In this document: piece by piece, positions 42,625 to 50,319 of the stretch
How positions within the stretch are numbered: the first letter of the stretch is position 1
How the letters are laid out: the number at the start of each line of letters is the position of its first letter
Assembly (NCBI GenBank): GCA_017411805.1
Contig: JAFQPI010000007.1
Location: forward strand, 1-60,008
Direction: 5' to 3'
Length of the DNA: 60,008 bases
DNA from: Clostridia bacterium
GTDB taxonomy: Bacteria; Bacillota; Clostridia; Oscillospirales; CAG-272
The notes under the pieces: generated by a model
Database searches by the model: none
The model's input: the letters and a program-made list of their open reading frames with translations, nothing else
Told to the model about the DNA's origin: nothing
Position numbers and translations under genes: made by a program

Positions 42625-43500
42625 ATGATCTATTTTGCAAACTGTCATCTTCATTCGGATATATCGGATAGCTTTCTTTCGCCCGAGAAGCTTGTCGGGA
42701 TCGGTAAACAGCTCGGGCACAAGGCACTCATTCTGACCGACCACGACACCGTCAAGGGCTCTCATAGATTTGACGTCGCCTGCCGACGTGCGGGGATATA
42801 CTCGATGCTCGGAATCGAGTTCATCACGAAGGGGCTCGGCACGGGATTCCATCTTCTCGGCTACGATTTTGACGCAGAGCATCCCGCAATGCGCGAGCTG
42901 ATCGAGCGTTGCTCCTCTCGTCATAGAGAAAGATGCCATCTGCTTTTCGAGGAATCGCTGAAAAACGGCAGTCTCCGTCCCGGAGTGACCTGGCAGGAGG
43001 TGCTCGATGCCTTCCCCGAAAACGATTTTTACTATTACACGCAAGTTTTTACCGTCCTCGAGCGCAAAGGTATCTACGAGCACGCCGAGCATCCGCAGTT
43101 CATCAAGGATGCATTTACGATCCCGAAGGAGCGCGAGCCCGAGATCGAGGCGGAGATCGGATTCTTCACACCCGATATCGAGGAGTGCATCCACATGATC
43201 CTGAAGGCGGGCGGAGTTCCCGTCATCGCGCATCCGCACGCAAAGCAGGAGTATATGGACGATCTCATCAAAATGGGAATCAAGGGCATTGAGGTCTACC
43301 ATCCCTCGATCACGGAGGATGAGCGACCCGACTACGACGCACTTTGCCGCGAGAGAGGACTCTACGTCACGGGCGGCACCGACCACGCGGGTACTATAGG
43401 CGGTTTCGGCGACATCTTCCCGAAAAAGAACCGTCCCGACGATTGCGGCGGACTGGCGGAGGACGATTTCTTCAAGCTTTACCGCAGAGAGCTCGGATAA
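42625..43500 (+). CDS. PHP-domain metal-dependent phosphoesterase
   Basis: 291 residues. Metal-ligand motifs of the PHP family are all visible: CHLHSD at the start, ILTDHDT, LGIEFI, VIAHPHAK, EVYHPS and GGTDHAG. Stand-alone PHP proteins of this size include 3',5'-nucleoside bisphosphate phosphatase and 5'-3' exoribonuclease-like enzymes. A good GGAGG site precedes the ATG. The substrate is not resolved; the absence of a polymerase or other domain argues against a replication role. Confidence 0.87.
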   Translation: MIYFANCHLHSDISDSFLSPEKLVGIGKQLGHKALILTDHDTVKGSHRFDVACRRAGIYSMLGIEFITKGLGTGFHLLGYDFDAEHPAMRELIERCSSRHRERCHLLFEESLKNGSLRPGVTWQEVLDAFPENDFYYYTQVFTVLERKGIYEHAEHPQFIKDAFTIPKEREPEIEAEIGFFTPDIEECIHMILKAGGVPVIAHPHAKQEYMDDLIKMGIKGIEVYHPSITEDERPDYDALCRERGLYVTGGTDHAGTIGGFGDIFPKKNRPDDCGGLAEDDFFKLYRRELG

Positions 43501-43550
43501 TTTTCGACAAAAGCTGTCACACAGCGAGAAATACCGACATAATATAATAT

Positions 43551-43571
43551 CGAGGAGGCAAAAGCCCCTCG
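43551..43571 (+). promoter_or_regulatory. Leader hairpin before the Cys-rich peptide gene
   Basis: CGAGGAGGC and GCCCCTCG pair around AAAA with one bulged A. It lies between a TATAAT-like box (43543-43548, no clear -35) and the GGAGG ribosome site, so it may affect mRNA stability or translation. Confidence 0.45.
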
Positions 43572-43600
43572 GCAGAAAAACAATATTATGGAGGTATACC

Positions 43601-43750
43601 ATGAATAACAGCTGTCTTTGCGGACTTTTCAACAACAACGAGTGTCTCATCTGGGTCATCATTGCCGTTCTCGTAGTTCTCGCGCTTACCTGCAACACCG
43701 GTTGCGGTTGCGGAAACTCCTATAACACCGGCTGTGGCTGTGGCTGTTGA
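43601..43750 (+). CDS. 49-residue Cys-rich single-span membrane peptide
   Basis: A strong TATGGAGGT site lies 6 bp before the ATG. The peptide has a short polar N-terminus with Cys5 and Cys7, one hydrophobic span (LIWVIIAVLVVLAL, residues 16-29), then a tail in which NTGCGCG occurs twice, ending in Cys. There are ten Cys in all. A terminator follows directly, which supports a stand-alone gene. Small proteins of this type occur in Clostridia without a known role; metal binding, redox or spore-coat cross-linking are guesses. Confidence 0.75.
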   Translation: MNNSCLCGLFNNNECLIWVIIAVLVVLALTCNTGCGCGNSYNTGCGCGC

Positions 43751-43772
43751 ATAAAATCGGATAATTAAAAAT

Positions 43773-43803
43773 AACCCTCCGAGGCTCTGCCTCGGAGGGT
43801 TTT
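43773..43803. terminator. Bidirectional terminator
   Basis: AACCCTCCGAGGC and GCCTCGGAGGGTT form a 13-bp perfect stem with loop TCT, followed by T-rich sequence. Confidence 0.92.
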
Positions 43804-43807
43804 GGTT

Positions 43808-44953
43808 TTATTTCCGATAAACGATCTTGCCGTCGACGACGGTGACGTAGGATTCCGCGCCGACCGACGTGATGGGGTCCGCGGTCCAGATAACAACGTC
43901 GCCGTCCTTGCCTGCCTCGAGACTTCCGACGCGATCGGCGATCTCGAGGGCGCGCGCGGGATTGATCGTGATCGCGCGCCAAGCGTCCTCGTAGCCGAGG
44001 CCTGCCTCTGCGGCAAGACCCGCGCACATGGGAAGATGCTGGAGGGGGATGACGGGAGCATCGGTGATGATGCTGACTTCAACGCCCGCTTCGGTGAGAA
44101 CCGCGGGGGTGTTGAAGGACTTGTTGATGAGCTCGACCTTGCTCTTGTTTCCGAGGGATGGGCCGACGAATGCGGGATAGCCTTCCTTTGCAAGCTCGTC
44201 CGCGATGACGGAGCCGTCGGTGCAGTGGTCGAGCGTGAGCTTAACGCCGAATTCCTTGGCAATGCGGATCGAGGTGAGGATATCGTCCGCGCGGTGAGCG
44301 TGAGCCTTAAGCGGGATCTCGCCCTTCATAACGGGGATCATTGCCTCAAGCTTCATATCGAAGACGTCCTTGCCCGCTTCCTTGTCGGCAAGATATCTGC
44401 GGCTCTTGAAAAGAAGCTCGCGGAGAAGCGCGGCTGTTGCCATTCTTGTAACGGGACTCTTCTTGCTCTGACCGTAAACGCGCTTGGGATTCTCGCCGAA
44501 AGCGCATTTCATAGCCGCGGGATGCTTTACGATCATATTGTCAACTCTGTTGCCCGCGAGCTTGATGACCGCGAATGAGCCTCCGACTACGTTTGCCGAG
44601 CCGGGACCCGTACAAGCCGTGGTAACACCGCCGCGTATCGCGTTGCCGAAAGCCTCGTCCTGCGGATAGATCGAGTCGATCGCGCGCATATGGGGAGTGA
44701 TGGGATCGACACTTTCATTGTAATCGCGACCCTCCCATCCGACAGCCTCGTTGTCAAGACCGATATGGCAATGTGCCTCAACGCATCCGGGAGTGACGAG
44801 TCTGCCTTCCGCGTCGATGACGGTGGCGAACTCGGGAGCTTCGATGTTTTCTCCGACAGCGATGATCTTGCCGTCGTCTCCGATGAGGACGGAGCCGTTT
44901 TCAATGTCTGCGCCAACCATTGGCTTTACGTAACCGTTTTTGATAAGAATCAT
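43808..44953 (-). CDS. Amidohydrolase (imidazolonepropionase/AdeC-like)
   Basis: 381 residues. The metal-binding start VTPGCVEAHCHIG, KAHAHRADDILT and LDHCTDG, and VSIITDAPV with the late Asp match the amidohydrolase superfamily. The N- and C-terminal beta sandwich strands flank the barrel, with the typical ending DGDVVIWTADP. Members hydrolyse amide or amidine bonds of cyclic substrates, and many clostridial copies are of unknown substrate. It is followed upstream, 12 bp away, by a lipid kinase gene on the same strand. Confidence 0.87.
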   Translation of the reverse strand: MILIKNGYVKPMVGADIENGSVLIGDDGKIIAVGENIEAPEFATVIDAEGRLVTPGCVEAHCHIGLDNEAVGWEGRDYNESVDPITPHMRAIDSIYPQDEAFGNAIRGGVTTACTGPGSANVVGGSFAVIKLAGNRVDNMIVKHPAAMKCAFGENPKRVYGQSKKSPVTRMATAALLRELLFKSRRYLADKEAGKDVFDMKLEAMIPVMKGEIPLKAHAHRADDILTSIRIAKEFGVKLTLDHCTDGSVIADELAKEGYPAFVGPSLGNKSKVELINKSFNTPAVLTEAGVEVSIITDAPVIPLQHLPMCAGLAAEAGLGYEDAWRAITINPARALEIADRVGSLEAGKDGDVVIWTADPITSVGAESYVTVVDGKIVYRK

Positions 44954-44965
44954 GATATTTCTCCT

Positions 44966-45847
44966 TTATGCGTTTCTTGCTTTGGATGCGTTGCGGCTGT
45001 ATGCCGTATATTCCGTTACGTTCGGTATGCTTTCGCCGTCGATCTGAACGGCGCAGGGGCGATCAAAGCGGACGGTGACCTCGTCGCATTTGACGATCTC
45101 GATATATTTTGTATGACGGACGTGGGTGCCCTTGAAGATCTCGGGGAATATTGGAACGATGCGCGGGCGGGAAAGGTCGTGCACGATGAGGAAGGTGATC
45201 TTGCCGTCGGGATCGAGTCTGTCCTGATCGGGAGCGATCTTCATGCCGCCGCCGAAGTAACGTCCGTTTGTAACCGGAGCGAGCCATACGCGCTTGTAGG
45301 TCTTTGTGACTCCGTCAACCGTGACGGTGGCGTTGCAGGGCTTGAAATCGTAGAGAAGACCCTTGAGGGCGATCCCGGTATAATTGATCGCCTTTTTCTT
45401 CTCATTGCGCTCACGGTTGCCGACCTCGCAAACGTAGCCGTCAAGACCGAAGCCGACGTTGTTGATGAAGGTGTATTCCTTGCCGTCGATGCGGACGAAG
45501 GGGAGATTCTTTATGTACTCGGTGAGCTCGAAGGGAGCAGCACCGCGCTCGAGTCCGAGGTCATTGAGAAAGTCGTTGCCGCTTCCGGCACCGTAGTAGT
45601 ATATGGTCTGTTTTATGTGAAGTCCACGGGTGTCATTGATGAAATGGTGCAGCGTACCGTCGCCTCCTGTAAGGATGACGATGCAATCGTCGTCGCAGGA
45701 AACGAAAAAGTCGTAGTAGCTGCCCATCGAGGCAACGTCGACGTATCTTACCTCGCCGTCAGTCAGGATGGCCTCAAGCGCGTGTGCCGCCGCCTCGGCT
45801 TTGCCGTTGTTTGCAAGGGGGTTGTATAAAACACAATAATTCTTCAC
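44966..45847 (-). CDS. Diacylglycerol/sphingosine kinase-family lipid kinase, copy 2
   Basis: 293 residues from a GTG start at 45847, with GGAGGAAG 6 bp upstream. YNPLANNGKAEAAAHALEAI, LTGGDGTLHHFIND and GAGSGNDFLNDLGL are the kinase motifs, the same order and spacing as in copy 1 (24718-25569), with which it also shares the GKEYTFINNVGFGLDGY and HTKYIEI patterns. The two are clear paralogues within 20 kb. The neighbour downstream is an amidohydrolase, which gives no hint on the lipid substrate. Confidence 0.85.
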   Translation of the reverse strand: MKNYCVLYNPLANNGKAEAAAHALEAILTDGEVRYVDVASMGSYYDFFVSCDDDCIVILTGGDGTLHHFINDTRGLHIKQTIYYYGAGSGNDFLNDLGLERGAAPFELTEYIKNLPFVRIDGKEYTFINNVGFGLDGYVCEVGNRERNEKKKAINYTGIALKGLLYDFKPCNATVTVDGVTKTYKRVWLAPVTNGRYFGGGMKIAPDQDRLDPDGKITFLIVHDLSRPRIVPIFPEIFKGTHVRHTKYIEIVKCDEVTVRFDRPCAVQIDGESIPNVTEYTAYSRNASKARNA

Positions 45848-45959
45848 GTGTCTTCCTCCGAAATACTCAATTAATATATTATACCTTGTCTTTCGGAATT
45901 TTTCAAGAACTTTTTATCAATTCTTAAGATTTTTTGGAAAAACAGAGGAAAAAACGCAA

Positions 45960-46002
45960 AATGCAGAGTGAAGAATGCACTCTGCATTCTTCACTCTGCA
46001 TT
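45960..46002. repeat. Heptamer-based 20-bp inverted repeat, locus 2
   Basis: Bases 45960-45979 and 45983-46002 are perfect complements with a 3-nt loop; each arm is built of TGCAGAG/TGAAGAA heptamers. It lies just after the 3' end of the hydrolase gene on the minus strand, where it may act as a transcription end. Confidence 0.85.
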
Positions 46003-46005
46003 ATA

Positions 46006-47109
46006 TCACATTCCCGAATAGAGACAATGGCGGAGTCTCGGGTGGACGTAGGCTTCCTTATTGTTGAGCATATGCTGGGCGTAGAAGAGGGAGGTCTTCG
46101 TGTCGGGGTCGATGACCATGAATGAGCCTGCCGCGCCGTGCCAGCCGAATTCGTTCGGGGACGAGATAGTTCCCGCCGCGGGGTCGATAAATGCGCGGAC
46201 ACCGTAGCCGTAGCCGTAGCCGTCGAGCGCCGCCCATTTCTTGTGATAATCGGCGAGCATTTCGTCGGTAAGGCAATTTTGATGCATCATCCCCAGCGTG
46301 TATTCCGAAATGATGCGCTTGCCGAGTGCGCTGATGCCGCCGCAGGCGAGGGTGTCGATGAATTTTGCGTAGTCGGAAACAGAGGAGATGAGTCCCGCGC
46401 CGCCGCTTTCGTACTCGCTGCCGAGGACGTACATATTCGACATCGGCGTTTGCTCGGCAACGCCGCGTTTGTCATTGAAGCGGTACTGCGGTGCCATTCT
46501 TGCCTTGACCGAATCGGTCATAAGGAAGGTCGAATCGACCATTCCGCAGGGCTCGAAGATATTCTTTTTAACGTATTCGCCGAATCTCATGCCCGACATG
46601 ACCTCGACAGCCGCCGCGAGAACGTCGTGGCATAGGCTGTACTGGAAGCGGTCGCCGGGGTGGAAATCAAGCGGCATTTTTGCGATCGCGGCGATCGTCT
46701 CGCGGGTTGGACAGCGTCCGCCCGTGCGGTCGGAGATGTCCTGAATATAAGCGGAGGTGAGGTTGTAGTTGAGTCCCGCCGTCATCGTGAAAAGGTGGCG
46801 GAAGGTGATGGGACGATCCGCGGGGACGGTGTATGTGCCGTTCTTGACGCGGACTTCGGCAAACTCGGGGAGCACGTTCGAGACGGGATCGCGCATAAGG
46901 AATTTGCCCTGCTCGAAAAGCTGAAGCGCCGCGATGCAGGTTACGACCTTGGTGCAGGAATACATATAGTAAAGCTCGTCGCCGCGCAAGGGCTTGCCTG
47001 CCCTGTGACGGTAAAGCTCTTCGTGGTTACGGTAAACGATAACGTCCGCTGTGGGAATACCGTGGGCGGGGAGGGAGTTGATGAAGTTTGTGAGATTTGT
47101 AAAGTCCAT
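46006..47109 (-). CDS. Serine hydrolase, beta-lactamase class C/esterase family
   Basis: 367 residues from the ATG at 47109 (GGAG 6 bp upstream). Catalytic motifs: SCTK (SxxK with nucleophile Ser and base Lys), FQYSL for the YxN/YS element, and WHGAAG in place of the KTG triad. The family includes D-alanyl-D-amino acid peptidases, esterases and beta-lactamases; without a signal peptide here, a cytoplasmic esterase or amidase is more likely than a true beta-lactamase. Its upstream region contains heptamer repeats. Confidence 0.87.
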   Translation of the reverse strand: MDFTNLTNFINSLPAHGIPTADVIVYRNHEELYRHRAGKPLRGDELYYMYSCTKVVTCIAALQLFEQGKFLMRDPVSNVLPEFAEVRVKNGTYTVPADRPITFRHLFTMTAGLNYNLTSAYIQDISDRTGGRCPTRETIAAIAKMPLDFHPGDRFQYSLCHDVLAAAVEVMSGMRFGEYVKKNIFEPCGMVDSTFLMTDSVKARMAPQYRFNDKRGVAEQTPMSNMYVLGSEYESGGAGLISSVSDYAKFIDTLACGGISALGKRIISEYTLGMMHQNCLTDEMLADYHKKWAALDGYGYGYGVRAFIDPAAGTISSPNEFGWHGAAGSFMVIDPDTKTSLFYAQHMLNNKEAYVHPRLRHCLYSGM

Positions 47110-47137
47110 TTTATGCTCCAAAATAAATATAGTTCAA

Positions 47138-47193
47138 TGCAAAGTGCAGAATGCAGAGTGCAGAGTTAAGGTAATTTTTCGCCGAGGCGAAAA
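47138..47193. repeat. Heptamer tract followed by hairpin, locus 3
   Basis: TGCAGAA/TGCAGAG units are followed by GTTAAGGTAA and a TTTTTCGCC/GGCGAAAAA stem. On the minus strand the stem ends the lipoate ligase gene and may be its terminator. Confidence 0.75.
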
Positions 47194-47197
47194 ATAA

Positions 47198-48076
47198 TTA
47201 TAATGAAATCCGATTCACTTCCTCCAATCGCTTGCCTGTTATCTCCGCGCGAATTCTCTCCGCCGCAGTCGGGTCAAGCGAATCGGTATAGGCTCGGCAA
47301 TCGGCGACGATGCCGTTTTTTACCTTCAGCTTCAGGGTAAATTCAGCCTCGTCGGTACGGTATTTTATCTCGTCGGTAAATTCGGGGTCGTAATCAAAGA
47401 GCCATTCCCGCGATGCGAAAAACTCGGCTCGGTCGCGGTAGAGGGATTCCTCGGGCATCGGTCGGGAAGAGAAGCCGCGTGCGAGGGCGTCGGCAAAGAG
47501 CGCGGGAGTGATATTCGTGTTCAGTTCTCGGAGATTTACCACCCTTGAACGAACCGATTTTATGCCTTTGGCTTCAAGCTTGGTATTTGATACGGTAAGA
47601 TAATTCGAAAGCCTGTCCGTATCGGACGCGATAAGGACGGTGCCGTGGTGGCATTTGTTTTTGCCGATGCTATAAAAAGCGTTGCCCGAAAATTTTCTGC
47701 CGTCGGCTTCGATATCGTTTCTGCCCGTGGGCTCGGCATCAATGCCGAATTCGGCGCAAGCCTCGGAAATGACGGCAAGCTGCGCGGGTACGTCGTGGTC
47801 ATCCTCGTGCGAGATAAAGCTGAAGCAGAGGTTGCCCGCGTCGTGAAAGACCGCGCCGCCGCCCGAAAGTCTGCGAGAGAGGAGAACGCCGCCCTCCTTC
47901 ATCCGCTCAAGATCGCATTCGGCTCTCGAATTCTGATTTTTGCCGATAACGACGGTGTCCGTATTCTGCCATAAAAACAGTATCGTTTCGCCTCGGCGAA
48001 CATTTTTCGTCAGATATTCCTCGGCGGCAAGATTGACGTATGGATCTGTTGTATTTGATCTGATAATGAATTTCAT
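47198..48076 (-). CDS. lplA: Lipoate--protein ligase
   Basis: 292 residues from the ATG at 48076, set by the family start pattern (MKFIIRSNTTDPYVNLAAEE). Motifs: WQNTDTVVIGKNQN, SRRLSGGGAVFHDAGNLCFSF and GNAFYSIGKNKCHHGTVLI (lipoyl-AMP pocket), plus the C-terminal accessory domain. It activates lipoate with ATP and attaches it to lipoyl domains, here most likely the E2 protein of the adjacent divergent dehydrogenase operon. Its promoter places transcription start at or next to the ATG, so the mRNA appears leaderless. Confidence 0.92.
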   Translation of the reverse strand: MKFIIRSNTTDPYVNLAAEEYLTKNVRRGETILFLWQNTDTVVIGKNQNSRAECDLERMKEGGVLLSRRLSGGGAVFHDAGNLCFSFISHEDDHDVPAQLAVISEACAEFGIDAEPTGRNDIEADGRKFSGNAFYSIGKNKCHHGTVLIASDTDRLSNYLTVSNTKLEAKGIKSVRSRVVNLRELNTNITPALFADALARGFSSRPMPEESLYRDRAEFFASREWLFDYDPEFTDEIKYRTDEAEFTLKLKVKNGIVADCRAYTDSLDPTAAERIRAEITGKRLEEVNRISL

Positions 48077-48082
48077 ATTCCC

Positions 48083-48111
48083 ATTATACACCGAGTGAGC
48101 TCCTTTGTCAA
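48083..48111 (-). promoter_or_regulatory. Promoter of lplA, predicted leaderless transcript
   Basis: On the minus strand TTGACA (48111-48106), 17-bp spacer, TATAAT (48088-48083). Only six bases separate the -10 box from the ATG at 48076. Confidence 0.88.
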
Positions 48112-48139
48112 TAAGCTTTTCCGAAAAAAGCAAATTCGT

Positions 48140-48153
48140 CATGTAATTACACA
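48140..48153. promoter_or_regulatory. ATGTAATTACA operator-like site 1
   Basis: CATGTAATTACACA, differing by two bases from the perfect palindrome at 48244. It lies upstream of the -35 boxes of both lplA and the dehydrogenase operon. Confidence 0.5.
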
Positions 48154-48193
48154 AACGGCGCAAAAAATGCCGAGCTCAAAATCGAGATTTTTC

Positions 48194-48222
48194 TTGACTT
48201 GTTACATTATCTATGATATACT
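48194..48222 (+). promoter_or_regulatory. Promoter of the 2-oxoacid dehydrogenase operon
   Basis: TTGACT at 48194-48199, 17-bp spacer, TATACT at 48217-48222. Confidence 0.85.
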
Positions 48223-48243
48223 CAATCTGTAGTAACACAAATC

Positions 48244-48257
48244 CATGTAATTACATG
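48244..48257. promoter_or_regulatory. ATGTAATTACAT operator-like site 2
   Basis: CATGTAATTACATG is a perfect 14-bp palindrome in the leader between promoter and ribosome site, a typical repressor position. Related sites lie at 48140 and near the LacI gene at 55629 and 55651. Confidence 0.6.
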
Positions 48258-48274
48258 AAAAGGAGAAAATAAAG

Positions 48275-49249
48275 ATGTCGGTTATGCCGAATAAGGAAAA
48301 AGCACTTGGTATGTACCGTAAGATGTATGAGATCCGTCAGTATGAGGAAACGGTAAAGTACCTCTTCTTTGAGGGCATCATGCCCGGAACGATTCACCAG
48401 AGCGCGGGAGAAGAGGCTTCCGCGGTTGGAATTATCTATGATCTTCGCCGCGAGGACGTCGTTTACTCGACCCACCGTCCCGCGGGTCACGATCTCGCGA
48501 AGGGCATTTCTCTGCGCTCGATGATGTGCGAGATGTTCGGAAAGGCGGACGGCTGCTGTAAGGGTAAGGGCGGCGCGATGCACACGGGCGATTTCTCGAT
48601 GGGCGTTCCCCCCGCAAATGCGATCGTAGGCGGAAATATTCCGATCGCGGCAGGCACCGCGCTTGCATTCAAAATGCAGAAGAAGGACAACGTCGCCGTT
48701 TCCTTTATGGGTGACGGTGCGACCAACGAGGGCGCGTTCCACGAGGGCATCAACTTTGCCGCAACCTGGAAGCTTCCCGTAGTTTACGTTTGCGAGAACA
48801 ATCTCTATTCCGCAACAACCTCGATCAGACTCACCACTCTTCTTGAAAATCCCGCCGCAGACCGCGCTTCCGCTTACGGAATCCCCGGCTACGTCGTTGA
48901 CGGAAACGACGTCCTTGCAGTAAACGAGGCTATGGCGAAGGCTGTAGAACGCGCAAGAGCGGGCGAGGGTCCCACCATCCTTGAGCTCAAGACCTACCGC
49001 AAGTACGGTCACTCGAGAAACGATGCCTGCGGCTACAGACCGAAGGACGAGGAAAAGCATTGGCTTGAGGACCGCGATCCGATCAAGACTTTCCGCGCAC
49101 GCATTCTCGAAGAGGGTGTAGCAACGGAAGAAGAATTGGTTGCTATCGAGGAAGAAGTAGATATCGCGATCGACGATTCGGTTGAATTCGCAAAGAACTC
49201 CCCGTTCCCGACTCTTGAGTCGGCGCTCGAGGACGTTTACGCAGACTAA
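48275..49249 (+). CDS. pdhA: Pyruvate/acetoin dehydrogenase E1 component, alpha subunit
   Basis: 324 residues. Thiamine-diphosphate motif GDGATNEGAFHEGINFAATW...CENN is complete, and THRPAGHDLAKG plus GKGGAMHTGD are typical E1-alpha regions. With E1-beta it decarboxylates a 2-oxoacid and hands the acyl group to lipoyl-E2. The sequence is close to both PdhA and acetoin dehydrogenase AcoA types. AAGGAG precedes the ATG. First gene of a four-gene operon E1a-E1b-E2-E3. Confidence 0.92.
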   Translation: MSVMPNKEKALGMYRKMYEIRQYEETVKYLFFEGIMPGTIHQSAGEEASAVGIIYDLRREDVVYSTHRPAGHDLAKGISLRSMMCEMFGKADGCCKGKGGAMHTGDFSMGVPPANAIVGGNIPIAAGTALAFKMQKKDNVAVSFMGDGATNEGAFHEGINFAATWKLPVVYVCENNLYSATTSIRLTTLLENPAADRASAYGIPGYVVDGNDVLAVNEAMAKAVERARAGEGPTILELKTYRKYGHSRNDACGYRPKDEEKHWLEDRDPIKTFRARILEEGVATEEELVAIEEEVDIAIDDSVEFAKNSPFPTLESALEDVYAD

Positions 49250-49263
49250 GGAGGTAGTGAGAT

Positions 49264-50307
49264 ATGGCAATTATGTCAATAGCAGATGCTCTTAAGGCGG
49301 CTATAGCTGAAGAAATGCGACGCGATCCGAGCGTTTTCGTGCTCGGTGAGGACGAGGATATCCCCGGCGGTATGGGCGGTGCTTTTACCGTAACCAAGGG
49401 TATCGGTGACGAATTCGGCAGACTTGAAAATATCGGTGGCGAGATCAAGGACGGAAGATGTATCAACACTCCCATCTCCGAGATCATGATCGGCGGTGTT
49501 TGCGTAGGCTCGGCAATGTACGGTATGCGCCCCGTTGCCGACCTTCAGTACTGCGACTTCCTTTTCTGTATGATGGACCAGCTTGTAAATCAGGCGGCTA
49601 AGATGAGATATATGTCGGGCGGTGCGGTCAGCGTACCGATGGTTATGCGTTGCCCCTCGGGCGCAACGAACCGCGGCGCACAGCACGCGCAGAGCCCCGA
49701 GACCTATTTTGCACACGTTCCGGGACTGAAGGTCATCTGTCCCTCGACCGCTTACGACGCAAAGGGTATGATGAAGCAGGCTATCCGCGATAACAACCCC
49801 GTTATCGTCTTCGAGCACAAGCTCCTTTACGGAAGCAAGCGTAAGGAAGCGGGCGCGCTCGACTCGGCGGGTGAGGTTCCGGACGGCGATTACACGGTTC
49901 CCTTCGGCAAGGCGGCTATCCGCAGAGAGGGCACCGACGTCACGATCGTTGCAAATCTCCTTATGAGCTACAAGGCGCAGGAGGCTGCGGCTGAGCTTGA
50001 AAAGGAAGGTATCTCCTGCGAGATCATCGACCCCCGTTCGCTCCTCCCCTTCGACTACGAGACCGTAGTTGAATCGGTAAGAAAGACGGGCAAGCTTATG
50101 ATCGTTCATGAGGATACTTATAATTACGGATGGGGCGCGCAGGTAGCATCCTACTTTGCCGAGAACGAGATATTCCTTCTCGATGCTCCCATCGTCCGCA
50201 TCGGCGCAATGGACACTCCCGCGCCCTTCTCGCCCATCCTCGAGAATTACGTCATCCCCTCGAAGGAGCGTATTATGGAGGAAGCAAGAAAGCTCGCAAA
50301 GCTTTAA
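49264..50307 (+). CDS. pdhB: Pyruvate/acetoin dehydrogenase E1 component, beta subunit
   Basis: 347 residues. The family pattern is clear: AIAEEMRRDPSVFVLGEDED, INTPISEIMIGGVCVGSAMYGMRPV, FCMMDQLVNQAAKMRYMSGG, RCPSGATNRGAQHAQSPE and FEHKLLYG. The C-terminal transketolase domain ends with GAMDTPAPFSPILENYVIPS. It forms the heterotetramer with the alpha subunit. AGGAGG precedes the ATG, 14 bp after the alpha gene. Confidence 0.94.
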   Translation: MAIMSIADALKAAIAEEMRRDPSVFVLGEDEDIPGGMGGAFTVTKGIGDEFGRLENIGGEIKDGRCINTPISEIMIGGVCVGSAMYGMRPVADLQYCDFLFCMMDQLVNQAAKMRYMSGGAVSVPMVMRCPSGATNRGAQHAQSPETYFAHVPGLKVICPSTAYDAKGMMKQAIRDNNPVIVFEHKLLYGSKRKEAGALDSAGEVPDGDYTVPFGKAAIRREGTDVTIVANLLMSYKAQEAAAELEKEGISCEIIDPRSLLPFDYETVVESVRKTGKLMIVHEDTYNYGWGAQVASYFAENEIFLLDAPIVRIGAMDTPAPFSPILENYVIPSKERIMEEARKLAKL

Positions 50308-50319
50308 GGGAGGCACAAA

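Noticed and set aside
42589-43698. Minus-strand frame opposite the PHP gene and Cys-rich peptide
   Set aside because: Antisense shadow spanning two genes and a promoter; no ribosome site.
48251-50316. Two long minus-strand frames opposite the E1 subunit genes
   Set aside because: Shadow frames of highly biased genes; no ribosome site and no domain.
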